From contig CAZQXD010000051.1 of assembly GCA_964597315.1 (NCBI GenBank), positions 1-31,420 of the forward strand: DNA of 31,420 nt. The letters are read 5' to 3'. Origin of the DNA: CAZQXD01 sp964597315 (GTDB lineage: Bacteria > Pseudomonadota > Gammaproteobacteria > Competibacterales > Competibacteraceae). Under the pieces are notes generated by a model. The model searched no databases and had not been told where the DNA came from. It saw only the letters and a program-made list of their open reading frames with translations. The translations under genes were made by a program, and so were the position numbers. Of the stretch, positions 1 through 8,030 are shown piece after piece (the stretch's first letter is position 1; each line of letters begins with the position of its first letter).

Positions 1-1207
1 GGATCATCAGCCAGGGCAGGGCGGCCCTGACCACGGCGGTCAGTGGCATTCCGGTTACGCCCGAGGTCACGAACAAGTTAAGCCCCACTGGTGGCGTGAT
101 CATACCGATCTCCATATTCACCACCATGATAATGCCCAAGTGAATGGGGTCGATGCCCAACTGCACGGCGATAGGGAACAGAATCGGCGCCATGATCAGC
201 AAAATGGCCGAAGGCTCCATGAAGTTGCCGGCGATCAGCAGCAGAATATTCACCACGATCAGAAACGCCCAGGGGGGCAGGCCCCAGCCAATAATAGTCT
301 CGGCGATGAGTTGGGGAATGCGCTCGGTGGTCAGCACATGGGCGAACAAAAACGCATTGGCGATGATGAACATCAGCATGATGGTGACCTTGGCGGCGTC
401 CACCAACACCTTGGGCACTTCCCGGACCTTGATATCCCGATAGACAAACAGGGCGATCAGCGCCGCGTAGACGGCTGAGACGGCGGCCGCCTCGGTGGGG
501 GTGAAGATGCCCCCGTAGATACCGCCCATGATGATCACGATCAAAAATAGCCCCCCGGAGGCGCTGAGCGCCGAGGCCCCCAGCTCACCCCAGCCCGGAA
601 ACTCCTGGGCGGGCAGGTTCTTGCGCCGGGCCGCGATGTAAATGGCGATCATCAGCATCACCCCCATCAGCAAGCCTGGAATCACTCCGGCCATGAACAT
701 CCGACCCACGGAGACTTCAGTGGCGGCGGCGTAGACCACCATCACGATGGACGGCGGAATCAGTATCCCCAGAGTGCCGGCGTTGCAGATCAGCCCGGCG
801 GCGAAGGGCTGGGGGTAGCCCTGCTTGACCATGCCGACGATAACGATGGAGCCGATGGCCACCACCGTGGCCGGGGATGATCCCGAAACGGCAGCGAACA
901 GCATACAGGCCAGTACCGAGGCCATCCCCAAGCCCCCCCGTAGCCAGCCCACGGCATCCACGGCGAAGCGGATCATACGCTTGGCTACGCCGCCGGTGGT
1001 CAGGAACGCCGAGGCCAGTACGAAAAACGGAATGGCCATCAGTGTGGAGTGATGCATGGTGTGGAAAACTTTGTCCGCCAGCGAGCCTAGTGAGTCATTG
1101 GCGAAGAACAGAATGGTCAATACGCTGGACAGCCCCAGGGAAATAGCGATGGGCATGCCTATCAGCATGAAGGCGAACAACAGAAAAAAGAGTACGGCGG
1201 TGCTCAT
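1..1207 (-). CDS. dctM: TRAP transporter large permease DctM, C-terminus cut by window edge
   Basis: The reverse strand reads open from ATG at 1207 to the window edge, about 402 codons. DctM proteins are usually near 425 residues, so only the last 20-30 are missing. The translation is almost entirely hydrophobic helices and carries family-typical stretches: an early IGMPIAISLG segment, AAVSGSSPATVVAIG, and a PPSIVMVVY segment. The protein is the large membrane subunit that moves substrate with a Na+ gradient in tripartite ATP-independent periplasmic transport. A good ribosome site, GAGGAG, lies 9 bases before the ATG. The gene follows dctQ with a 24-base gap, completing the dctP-dctQ-dctM order, so all three are probably one operon. 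The C4-dicarboxylate substrate is inferred from the family and from the sigma-54 promoter. Other organic acids are possible. Confidence 0.93.
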   Translation of the reverse strand, partial: MSTAVLFFLLFAFMLIGMPIAISLGLSSVLTILFFANDSLGSLADKVFHTMHHSTLMAIPFFVLASAFLTTGGVAKRMIRFAVDAVGWLRGGLGMASVLACMLFAAVSGSSPATVVAIGSIVIVGMVKQGYPQPFAAGLICNAGTLGILIPPSIVMVVYAAATEVSVGRMFMAGVIPGLLMGVMLMIAIYIAARRKNLPAQEFPGWGELGASALSASGGLFLIVIIMGGIYGGIFTPTEAAAVSAVYAALIALFVYRDIKVREVPKVLVDAAKVTIMLMFIIANAFLFAHVLTTERIPQLIAETIIGWGLPPWAFLIVVNILLLIAGNFMEPSAILLIMAPILFPIAVQLGIDPIHLGIIMVVNMEIGMITPPVGLNLFVTSGVTGMPLTAVVRAALPWLMI

Positions 1208-1231
1208 GGGGTCGGGCTCCTCGGCGGCGGG

Positions 1232-1798
1232 CTAGTGCTTGAACTTCCGGTCTTCGGCATCGTCCGGGTACTCGTGCTCGTGCTTGAGGTGTTCGATGGC
1301 CTCGTCTACCTCATCGGCCAGATGAATACCGGTGCCCTGTCCGCTGAGCAGTTCCCAGCCCGCCTGGGCCAGGCGGATGAACAGCAGCGCGAAACCGAGG
1401 GGCAGAATCAGCTTGGGAATCCACAGGGGGATGGGCAGGTCCTCGGCCTCAATGCCGATGGTCAACAGCAGGTCGATATCCGTATAGCCGCCGTAGGCCA
1501 GCAACCCCGCGTAAAGCATGCACAGGGCGATGGACACCAACCCCACGACCTTGGCCACGGCGGGGGGCAGCTTCTTGACCAGCAGGTCCACGCCGATGTG
1601 GGCGCCCACCCGCACCCCGTAGGACATGCCGAACAGCACCAGCCAGGCAAACAAAAAGATGGTCAGCTCCAAGGCCCAGACATAACCGGAGTTGAAGACG
1701 TAGCGCAGAACCACCTGGGTAAATGTAACCAGGGTCATGGCCGCCAGCAGCAGCGCCACGAGACCCTCCTCTAAGTGATTGATGATTTTATTAATCAT
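1232..1798 (-). CDS. dctQ: TRAP transporter small permease DctQ
   Basis: This 188-residue protein has four hydrophobic segments and the family hallmark of an early TM helix followed by VVLRYVFNSG and WALELTIFLFAWLVLFG. It ends in a charged cytoplasmic tail rich in Glu, Asp and His. DctQ pairs with DctM to form the membrane part of a TRAP transporter. The reading frame extends upstream to an ATG at 1837, but that codon abuts a 10-bp hairpin (1838-1862) and has no ribosome site. The start at 1798 (MINKII) matches usual DctQ length and is preferred. The gap to dctP is 94 bases and holds the hairpin, so dctQ may be made at lower level than dctP. Confidence 0.93.
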   Translation of the reverse strand: MINKIINHLEEGLVALLLAAMTLVTFTQVVLRYVFNSGYVWALELTIFLFAWLVLFGMSYGVRVGAHIGVDLLVKKLPPAVAKVVGLVSIALCMLYAGLLAYGGYTDIDLLLTIGIEAEDLPIPLWIPKLILPLGFALLFIRLAQAGWELLSGQGTGIHLADEVDEAIEHLKHEHEYPDDAEDRKFKH

Positions 1799-1837
1799 AA
1801 GGCCACCGTAGATTGCGTGGGAAACATTCGGAGCCAT

Positions 1838-1862
1838 GGCGCGGCCCGCTTAGGACCGCGCC
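1838..1862 (-). other. Intercistronic RNA hairpin between dctP and dctQ
   Basis: The arms at 1838-1847 and 1853-1862 form a 10-bp GC-rich stem with a 5-base loop. In the minus-strand transcript the one imperfect pair is a G-U wobble. In plus-strand RNA the same position is an A-C mismatch, so the structure favours the transcribed strand. No U-tract follows, so a simple intrinsic terminator is unlikely. A role in protecting dctP mRNA ends or reducing downstream expression is inferred from its place after a binding-protein gene. Confidence 0.6.
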
Positions 1863-1892
1863 GGATTAGACCCGTTCTGAGCAGGCCCGGGG

Positions 1893-2879
1893 TTACGGAT
1901 TACAAGCTGCGGCGGCCTCGATGTTGTTGGCGCCGATATCGCCCTCGAACGTCTTCCACACCGGCTTCATGGCCTCCCGCCAGGCGGCCTTTTCCTCCTT
2001 GGTCAGATCCATGACCTGGGTCCGGCCCGAATCCACGACCGCCTGCTTGGCGTCCTGGTTTTCCTGCTCGGCCAGTTTATTCACCTCGGCGGTGACCTCG
2101 GCGACGATCTTCTCCAGTTCGCCGCGCACGTCGTCGGGCAGGCCCTTCCAGAACCGGTCGCTGGTGATCAGCATATAGTCCAGTAGGCCGTGGTTGGACT
2201 CCATGATGTAAGGCTGCACTTCATGGAACTTCTGGGAGTAGATATTGGACCAGGTGTTCTCCTGGCCGTCGATCTGGCCGGTTTGCAGGGCCAGATAGAC
2301 CTCGGAGAAAGCCAGTTTCTGGGGGTTGGCGTCCACCGCCTGGAACTGCTTTTGCAGCACGTCGGAACTCATGATGCGGAACTTCAGGCCAGCGGCGTCG
2401 GCCGGGGTGCGCAGGGGCTTAGGCCCGGACAGTTGCTTCATGCCGTTATGCCAGTAGGCCAGGCCCTTGATGCCCTTGCCGCTCATGGCGTTGAGCATCT
2501 CCTTGCCCAGTTCCCCGTCCTGGAAGCAGGCCACCGCCGACAGGTCGTTGAACAGGAAAGGCAGATCGTACAGTTGCAAGGTATCGGTGAACTTGGAGAA
2601 CTTGGACAGGGCCGGGGCGATGAACTGCACGTCGTTCTTCAGCAGGGCCAGGATTTCGTCGTTATCCCCGAACAACTGAGAACTGGGGAAAACTTGCACT
2701 TCCACTTTGCCAGCCAGCCGCTCCTCGACCAACTTCTTGAACAGCAAGGCGCCTTTACCCTTGGGGGTGTTTTCCGCCACGACATGGGAGAACTTGATGA
2801 CCATGGGCTCGGCCACGGCGGCGGTCATAGTCAGGGCGGCGCTCAGGACCAGGCCGGTGAACAGGGAAAGCTTGCGCAT
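1893..2879 (-). CDS. dctP: TRAP transporter substrate-binding protein DctP
   Basis: This 328-residue protein has a clear signal peptide (about residues 1-23, cleavage near AVA|EP) and the DctP/SBP family fold signatures KFSHVVAENTPKG, FP.SSQLFGDNDE, GLKFRIMSS and AFSEVYLALQTGQIDGQEN. Arg168 in the LKFRIM stretch sits where TRAP binding proteins place the arginine that grips the substrate carboxylate. It acts in the periplasm and hands substrate to DctQM. The start is supported by a strong GGAGG 6-7 bases upstream. A sigma-54 type promoter lies about 90-105 bases upstream of the ATG. Succinate, fumarate or malate are the family's commonest substrates, but the exact ligand cannot be read from sequence. 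Confidence 0.95.
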   Translation of the reverse strand: MRKLSLFTGLVLSAALTMTAAVAEPMVIKFSHVVAENTPKGKGALLFKKLVEERLAGKVEVQVFPSSQLFGDNDEILALLKNDVQFIAPALSKFSKFTDTLQLYDLPFLFNDLSAVACFQDGELGKEMLNAMSGKGIKGLAYWHNGMKQLSGPKPLRTPADAAGLKFRIMSSDVLQKQFQAVDANPQKLAFSEVYLALQTGQIDGQENTWSNIYSQKFHEVQPYIMESNHGLLDYMLITSDRFWKGLPDDVRGELEKIVAEVTAEVNKLAEQENQDAKQAVVDSGRTQVMDLTKEEKAAWREAMKPVWKTFEGDIGANNIEAAAACNP

Positions 2880-2969
2880 GGCATTCCTCCTAGGATTGCA
2901 TGGGATTGAGGGGTGGTCGGTTATTGTGAATCGGGCCGGTGCGAATAGCCCCGGTCCCGTATCGGCAAG

Positions 2970-2985
2970 AGCAAGGCCCGTGCCA
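2970..2985 (-). promoter_or_regulatory. Sigma-54 (RpoN) -24/-12 promoter of dctPQM
   Basis: The minus strand reads TGGCACGGGCCTTGCT, matching the sigma-54 consensus TGGCACG-N4-TTGCW at every defined position. The invariant GG (2983-2984) and GC (2971-2972) are separated by exactly 10 bases. Transcription should start near 2959, giving a leader of about 80 bases before dctP. Rhizobial and pseudomonad dct systems are classically RpoN-dependent and activated by DctD. No dctB or dctD gene lies in this window. Confidence 0.88.
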
Positions 2986-3062
2986 ATGACTTAATGGTAG
3001 GAGAAATGGTCGAAATTGCAGGGCTGGCTTGTAGTTTTCCTGTAGGGATCGGACCCGGTTGG

Positions 3063-3107
3063 ATGGAATTCCGCAACCTAGGCGCGCATCCCTGTGCGGA
3101 AAACCGC
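3063..3107 (-). promoter_or_regulatory. Candidate tandem enhancer sites for an NtrC/DctD-class activator
   Basis: Two dyad-like sites lie upstream of the sigma-54 promoter. GCGG-AAAA-CCGC (3096-3107) is a perfect palindrome. GCGG-AATT-CCAT (3063-3074, read on the minus strand) is a degenerate copy. Their centres are 33 bp apart, about three helical turns, and fall roughly 110 and 143 bp upstream of the predicted start near 2959. That spacing and distance are typical of NtrC-family enhancers. The assignment to DctD is inference. The upstream site overlaps the possible terminator of the preceding gene. Confidence 0.45.
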
Positions 3108-3116
3108 CGGTGGCGG
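3100..3116 (-). terminator. Possible weak intrinsic terminator after the AAA+ gene
   Basis: On the minus strand CCGCC-ACC-GGCGG is followed by TTTT, 50 bases past the stop of the gene ending at 3166. The stem is only 5 bp and the U-run is short, so termination may be partial. It would separate that gene from dctPQM. Confidence 0.4.
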
Positions 3117-3165
3117 CTCCGGAGGGGGGGTAGGGGAGACTACCCGATTGGCGGCGGGGCTGGCA

Positions 3166-5019
3166 TCAGCGGCGCAGTTGTTCCAGGCGTTGCCGCAGTT
3201 CGGAATCGCTGGGGTCCACGCGCAAGGCGGTTTCCAGGTGGCGTTGGGCCTTGGCTAGATTGCCGCGGCTCCGGGCGGTCTCGGACCAGCGGATAAAATC
3301 GGCTTTGATGGCGGCGATGCCAGCCAGGGCCTGGGTGTTGCCGGGGTCCAGAGCCAGTATCTGGCGGTAGGTTTCCAGCGCGTTGTCCCCGGCCGGGAAG
3401 GTATAGCGCAGGGCCTGGCGCTGGGCCTCGGACTGTTCCAGCAAGGCTGCCACCCGATCGGGGTTCGGGAGGGTGGGGGTGGGCGCCGGCGGCTCGGTTA
3501 GCCCCGTCTCGGCAGGCGGCGCGGACTCAATGGCCACGGCCTGGCTCGGCGTCTCCGTGACCGGCGGCGGGGTCCGACTCGGCGTCTCCGGGACTGGCGA
3601 TAGGGTCTGGGTGGCGCCCGGAGCGGGCGAGGTGGCCAGGGCCGTGGAGGGCGTCACCTGCTTGGGTTGCCCGTCCCTGTCCGGCGCCGAAGCTGCCTCG
3701 TTCGGCTCCTGACCTGGGTGCTGGATCTTGTCCATGAACTCTTGCAGGGTCCGGGAACCGGCCCGGACCCACTGCTGAAATTCCGGGGGAAGATCCAGGT
3801 AACGGGTGGCCAAGGCCGTGGAGCCGCCCAGCACCGCCAGCAGCGCCAGGGCGCCGATCCAGAACCGGCGTCGGGAACGCGGCCGACGGCGTGGCGCTTG
3901 CGCTCTACCTAGGGGTGGGGCGGACAACCGGTGGGACGCCGCCATGCCCGGCTCGATTCGCTCCGGGTAGAGCCGTCCTTGCCGGGGCCGCTGGGCAGGG
4001 AACGGCTCCCGTCCCGTGGCGGCGCTCTCCATCGGCTCCGGGTCCATGGCCGCGTCAGGCTCCGAGGCTTTTTCGAAAGTCGGCGCGGGTTCGGGTCGTG
4101 TCCGGGGCTGGGTGGCGGCCAGTTTGTCGAAAGGGTCGGGGGCCGCAGCCAGGGGCGACGGGTCGGTCGGCTCCGGCTGGATTGGGGGGGCGGTGGGGGC
4201 CGGGCGCGGCGCTTCCGGCAGGCGGCTGTCGGCGGCCACCGTGCGGATCAAGCGGGGAGAAATGCGTTGCTCGGAGTTCAGATAAGCCAGCAACAAAGCC
4301 TGGTTGCAGATCAGGTTGATCAAGCGGGGCAGACCCTTGGCATGGGCGACCAGTTTGTCCAGGGCCTCCGGTTCGAACAACTCGTCACCCGTATAGCCCG
4401 CCGCCTTGAGCCTTTCCCGCACATAGCGGACCACGCTGGCGTCGTCCAAGGGTTCCAGTCGGCAGCGATGGCTGAGGGCGCGGTTGAGGGCCGCCAGCTC
4501 CGGGCAGGCGTCGAGCCGTGTCTCCAAGGCCGGTTGGCAGCTCAGCAGCATAGGCAACAACGGTTGGCCGGCGGTGCGCATGGCCAGCAGCCGGGGCAGT
4601 TCCGCCAGGGTGGCGTCGTCCAGGTTGTGGGCATCGTCCAGCACCAGAATCACGTCCCGGTCCCCGGTCAGCCGCCGCAGCAGGTGTTCTTCCAGGGCGG
4701 CCAGGCGGGCTTTGCGCTCGGCGCTGTTCGGCTTCACGCCCAACCGGTCGCAGACATAGCCCAGCAGGCCGTCGAAATCCAGATGGGCGTTCCAGATCAG
4801 CACACAGTCGGCCCGGGGTTCCAGATCGGCCATGAGTCGGCGCAACAAAGTGGACTTGCCGGTGCCGGACTCGCCACACAGCAGCACGGAACCTCGGCGT
4901 TCAGCCAGACCCCGGCGCAAACAGGCCAAGGCGCTATCCACGGCGGGATGGGCCATAAAGACCTGAAGGTCGGAGCCGGTGAAGGGCTGTTTGTCAAATC
5001 CAAAATAGCTGGTGTACAT
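3166..5019 (-). CDS. GspA/ExeA-like AAA+ ATPase with TM segment and TPR-like C-terminus
   Basis: The 617-residue product begins MYTSYFGFDKQPF, the typical opening of ExeA/GspA-type ATPases. A Walker A motif GESGTGKST lies at 49-57 and Walker B VILVLDDAH at 123-131. The ATPase domain ends near 265. A Pro/Ala-rich linker follows, then an Arg-rich stretch and one TM helix (about 387-405). A second Pro/Thr-rich linker of roughly 110 residues leads to two TPR-like helical repeats (about 525-617). The layout implies a cytoplasmic ATPase and a periplasmic C-terminus. ExeA partners ExeB in placing the type II secretin, often via peptidoglycan binding. Here TPR-like repeats replace that domain and no gspB or secretin gene is nearby. 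The frame extends to 5295, but a TATAAT box at 5101-5106 and family alignment favour the start at 5019. Confidence 0.85.
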   Translation of the reverse strand: MYTSYFGFDKQPFTGSDLQVFMAHPAVDSALACLRRGLAERRGSVLLCGESGTGKSTLLRRLMADLEPRADCVLIWNAHLDFDGLLGYVCDRLGVKPNSAERKARLAALEEHLLRRLTGDRDVILVLDDAHNLDDATLAELPRLLAMRTAGQPLLPMLLSCQPALETRLDACPELAALNRALSHRCRLEPLDDASVVRYVRERLKAAGYTGDELFEPEALDKLVAHAKGLPRLINLICNQALLLAYLNSEQRISPRLIRTVAADSRLPEAPRPAPTAPPIQPEPTDPSPLAAAPDPFDKLAATQPRTRPEPAPTFEKASEPDAAMDPEPMESAATGREPFPAQRPRQGRLYPERIEPGMAASHRLSAPPLGRAQAPRRRPRSRRRFWIGALALLAVLGGSTALATRYLDLPPEFQQWVRAGSRTLQEFMDKIQHPGQEPNEAASAPDRDGQPKQVTPSTALATSPAPGATQTLSPVPETPSRTPPPVTETPSQAVAIESAPPAETGLTEPPAPTPTLPNPDRVAALLEQSEAQRQALRYTFPAGDNALETYRQILALDPGNTQALAGIAAIKADFIRWSETARSRGNLAKAQRHLETALRVDPSDSELRQRLEQLRR

Positions 5020-5100
5020 GGCGTAGGCCGGGTCCTGGTCCGGGGGTATCCCTGTCGGGTGTCCCGGGTGAGCAAGGGCGGATAATCTGACTGCCGGTTC

Positions 5101-5106
5101 ATTATA
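5101..5106 (-). promoter_or_regulatory. Probable -10 box for the AAA+ gene
   Basis: The minus strand carries a perfect TATAAT about 80 bases upstream of the chosen start at 5019. No good -35 hexamer is seen at 16-18 bp spacing. Its position inside the longer open frame argues against an upstream start. The rest of the 246-base divergent gap (5020-5265) shows no clear promoter for the plus-strand glycosyltransferase. Confidence 0.45.
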
Positions 5107-5265
5107 AACATCCCAACCCTCGGGAGAGTGTAAAAAAACGTCAGTAGGTGCAGGCTTTAACCTGTGCATTGGGTGGACGGCGGGCCGGTGAAGGATAAAA
5201 ATAGCCCCATGGAACGGCGAGGGACCGCCCCGCCGCTTTAAGCCACGCATTGCCCGGGGAAGAGG

Positions 5266-6558
5266 GTGAAGGAGACTGTGGACGTACTGGTGCATGGCTA
5301 CGGCCTGTTGGATGCCGAGGGCCGAGGTTTATCCGTCGGCGCCCGGATGAGCGGCCTGGCGCTGTACAACACCGTATTGGTGGACGGCTTGTCCCTAACC
5401 CGCGATCTCGCTTTCCTGACCGGTCGGATTGGTCCGGTAAGCGGTTGGGCCGAACAGCGCCAAGACGCCGCCGGTCGGCGGCTTTACGAATACGACGCCA
5501 GCTTTCCCCGGCTGCTGGAGTCGCGGGGCCGGTTCCGCCCCGAGTTGGCCGATTTCTGGTATCGGGAGCGGGTGGCTGACGATGATAATCCGGTCTATCG
5601 GCATCTGGCTCAGGTCTATCGCTGGGTATTGGCCGACTGCCAGCCCCGAGTAGTCAACCCTCATAACCTCAACGCCGCTGCCGCCTGGCTGTGGGCCGCC
5701 GCCGCTCTGCCATCCCGACCCAAGGTGGTGGTTACGGTACACGATATAACCCCCCGGCAACTGGCCTTTGTGGCCACGGGCCAGAAGCTGATCGACGGTT
5801 TTGTAGCCACCTCCCGCTATGTGGCCAAGGCCCTGCGCCAAGGTGGGATTCGTCCTGAACGCATCCGGGTGATACACAATGGACTGGACCTGACCCGGTT
5901 TCAGGAGGCTGCCTCCGGGGGTGGTGCGGCCTGGACCGCCATCGCCCGCCGGGAGAGGCTGAACGAATCCTGCCCCTTCCAGGTGCTGGTGCCGGCCCGG
6001 CGAGTGCCGGGCAAGGGCATCCGCCATGCCCTAGAGGGTTTCGACCGCTTCCGGCGCCGTCATCGGGGACCGGTTCGGCTGCTGATATCGGGAGCCGACA
6101 TGGGCGACCCGGACCACGAACGAGAACTCCTGGCCCTGACCGCCTACCTGGACAGCGCCCCGGATGTGCATTTTCTGGGTCCCCTGGGTTATACCGAACT
6201 GCCAGCCCTGTTCGCCGCGTCCACGGTATCCCTGCTGCCCTCCACTGCTCGGGAGGGCTTCGGCTATGTGAATCTGGAGGCCATGGCCAGCGGCGGTCCA
6301 ACGGTGGTGGCCACCGCCCAAGGTGGCTGTCTGGATTATTTAGAACACGAAGTCAATGCCCTGCTGGTGCCTCCGGGAGACCCCGAAGCCATCGCCGCAG
6401 CCCTGGGGCGATTGGCCGCCGATCCGGCCCTGGCTCGGCGCTTGCGCCAGGCCGCCCAGGTCACGGCCCGGCGGTTTACGGCCCGGACCATGATAGCGGG
6501 CTACCAAGACCTGCTGTTCAAAGACACCCCGGTAAAACCCTTAACCGGACAGCCTTGA
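5266..6558 (+). CDS. Glycosyltransferase family 4 (GT-B fold)
   Basis: The 430-residue protein has a GT-B architecture. The N-terminal half ends in GFVATSRYVAKAL and IRVIHNGLDLTRF, typical of the GT4 hinge region. The C-terminal half carries LVPARRVPGKGI, a FLGPLGYTELPALFAASTVSLLPS-type segment and the EGFGYVNLE motif (E-x7-E), followed by AMASGGPTVVA. These residues bind the sugar nucleotide in retaining glycosyltransferases. The donor and acceptor cannot be told from sequence. Start choice is uncertain: GTG at 5266 is preceded by a GGGGAAGAGG tract, while another GTG at 5278 lies too close to AAGGAG. No other polysaccharide gene is adjacent, so it looks like a stand-alone enzyme for a surface glycan or glycolipid. 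Confidence 0.87.
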   Translation: MKETVDVLVHGYGLLDAEGRGLSVGARMSGLALYNTVLVDGLSLTRDLAFLTGRIGPVSGWAEQRQDAAGRRLYEYDASFPRLLESRGRFRPELADFWYRERVADDDNPVYRHLAQVYRWVLADCQPRVVNPHNLNAAAAWLWAAAALPSRPKVVVTVHDITPRQLAFVATGQKLIDGFVATSRYVAKALRQGGIRPERIRVIHNGLDLTRFQEAASGGGAAWTAIARRERLNESCPFQVLVPARRVPGKGIRHALEGFDRFRRRHRGPVRLLISGADMGDPDHERELLALTAYLDSAPDVHFLGPLGYTELPALFAASTVSLLPSTAREGFGYVNLEAMASGGPTVVATAQGGCLDYLEHEVNALLVPPGDPEAIAAALGRLAADPALARRLRQAAQVTARRFTARTMIAGYQDLLFKDTPVKPLTGQP

Positions 6559-6601
6559 GGGCCGGTCTAGGGCGCCGCCGGGGTGGACGACCATGGCAGG
6601 A

Positions 6602-7231
6602 CTAACCCCGTCCGGTCGCCTCCAGAACCGGCTCCAGCACCGGCCAAACGTTGTCCAACATGCGTTCCTGGGCCGCAGCCCCGGGATGGATGCCGTCTCC
6701 CTGCATCAACGCCGGGTCGCCAGCCACCCCGTCCAGAAAAAACGGCGCCAGGGTCGCGCCGTGTTCCCGGGCCAGCTCTCGGTACAGGGATTGAAACTTT
6801 TCCGTATAGTGGGGGCCATAGTTGGGCGGAATCCGCATCTCCAGCAGCACCACCTGGGCATCGACTGCCTGAGCCTGGTGGATCATGGTGGAGAGGTTAT
6901 GGGCCAGGGTTTGCAGAGGCAGGCCCCGCAAGCCGTCGTTGCCCCCCAGCTCCAGGACCACCACCGCCGGACGGTGGCGCTCCAGGGCTTCGGGCAGCCG
7001 GGCCAGGCCGCCCCGGCTGGTGTCGCCGCTGATACTGGCGTTGATTACCCGATGGGGATAGCCTTGTTGCCGCAGCCGTTGCTCTAACAAGGCCACCCAG
7101 CCCTGGTCCAAGTTGATGCCGTAGCCGGCGCTGAGGCTGTCCCCCAGCACCAGCAGCACCGGTTCGGCGGCCCGGGCGGACAAGGTCAAGGCCAGTAACA
7201 GTCCGAAAATAGTCAGACGAAAGGTTTTCAT
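6602..7231 (-). CDS. tesA: TesA-type arylesterase / acyl-CoA thioesterase I (SGNH hydrolase)
   Basis: This 209-residue periplasmic SGNH hydrolase has a signal peptide (about residues 1-21, cleavage near ARA|AEP). The family blocks are complete: nucleophile Ser32 in GDSLSAGY, Gly69 in SGDTSRGG, Asn98 in GGNDGLRG, and the Asp179-His182 pair in GDGIHPG. Family members hydrolyse acyl thioesters, lysophospholipids and aryl esters in the periplasm. It is divergent from the ybbA-ybbP-like ABC transporter, the same neighbourhood as in E. coli, which supports the assignment. The 78-base divergent gap must hold both promoters, but no strong match was seen. Confidence 0.94.
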   Translation of the reverse strand: MKTFRLTIFGLLLALTLSARAAEPVLLVLGDSLSAGYGINLDQGWVALLEQRLRQQGYPHRVINASISGDTSRGGLARLPEALERHRPAVVVLELGGNDGLRGLPLQTLAHNLSTMIHQAQAVDAQVVLLEMRIPPNYGPHYTEKFQSLYRELAREHGATLAPFFLDGVAGDPALMQGDGIHPGAAAQERMLDNVWPVLEPVLEATGRG

Positions 7232-7309
7232 TATGGGAGTCCGTTGGTTGCGCTCAAGCTTAGTCCATCATCGGGGGGCCTGGAGTTCCCTGCTGGCGGG
7301 GTCCGGCCT

Positions 7310-8020
7310 ATGAACAGCGCCGCCGCCATCGTCCGGGCCGAGGGTCTGGGCAAGCGGGTGATCAGCCCCGAAGGGGAGTTGGCGATCCTGGATGATCTCA
7401 ATTTCGCCATCGCCCCCGGCGAACGGGTGGCGGTGGTGGGCGCCTCCGGCTCCGGCAAATCCACCCTACTGGGTCTGCTGGCGGGTCTGGACACCCCCAG
7501 CGCCGGGCGGGTGTGGTTGGCCGGGTCCGACCTCAACACCCTGGACGAGGACGGCCGCGCCCGGCTCCGCGCCCAGCGGGTGGGGTTTGTGTTCCAGTCT
7601 TTTCAGTTGCTGCCCGGTTTGACCGCCCTAGAAAACGTCATGCTGCCCCTGGAACTGGCCGGCCACCAAGACCCAGCCGGGGAGGCCCGAGCCATTCTCG
7701 ACCGGGTGGGTCTAGGCCAGCGCTTGCGCCATTATGCCGCCCAGCTCTCTGGAGGCGAGCAGCAGCGGGTGGCCATCGCCCGGGCTTTCGCCGGTGGCCC
7801 CGCCATTCTGTTCGCCGACGAGCCTACGGGTAACCTGGACCAGCGCACCGGGGAAAACGTCATCGAACTGCTGACTGGACTCAATCGGGAGCGGGGGGCC
7901 ACCCTGGTGATGGTTACCCATGACCCGAACCTGGCCGGCTATTGCGACCGCCGCCTGGAGTTGGACGCCGGGCGGTTGGTGACGGTCGAGGACTTCCAGC
8001 CAGCTCCCCAACCGGCTTGA
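7310..8020 (+). CDS. ybbA: ABC transporter ATP-binding protein, YbbA type
   Basis: This 236-residue ATPase belongs to the LolD/MacB/YbbA group. Walker A GASGSGKST is at 44-52, the Q-loop lies in FVFQSFQLLPGLTALENV, the signature LSGGE is at 146-150, Walker B AILFADEP is at 165-172 and the switch His is His204 (VTHD). It pairs with the following 834-residue FtsX-type permease, 10 bases downstream. In E. coli this pair sits beside tesA, as here. Its cargo is not established; the family handles lipids, lipoproteins or mechanotransmission rather than import. The frame extends upstream to 7244, but the conserved domain begins soon after the Met at 7310, so that start is used. The ribosome site is weak in either case. 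Confidence 0.93.
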   Translation: MNSAAAIVRAEGLGKRVISPEGELAILDDLNFAIAPGERVAVVGASGSGKSTLLGLLAGLDTPSAGRVWLAGSDLNTLDEDGRARLRAQRVGFVFQSFQLLPGLTALENVMLPLELAGHQDPAGEARAILDRVGLGQRLRHYAAQLSGGEQQRVAIARAFAGGPAILFADEPTGNLDQRTGENVIELLTGLNRERGATLVMVTHDPNLAGYCDRRLELDAGRLVTVEDFQPAPQPA

Positions 8021-8030
8021 GGGAGGAAAT

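Noticed and set aside
3931..5085. 384-codon open frame on the plus strand opposite the AAA+ gene
   Set aside because: It is Gln/Gly/His-rich with no recognisable fold and mirrors the well-supported minus-strand ATPase. Long shadow frames are expected in GC-rich DNA.
5020..5295. N-terminal extension of the AAA+ protein from the Met at 5295
   Set aside because: It contains a TATAAT promoter element, overlaps the divergent glycosyltransferase start and lies outside the conserved domain.
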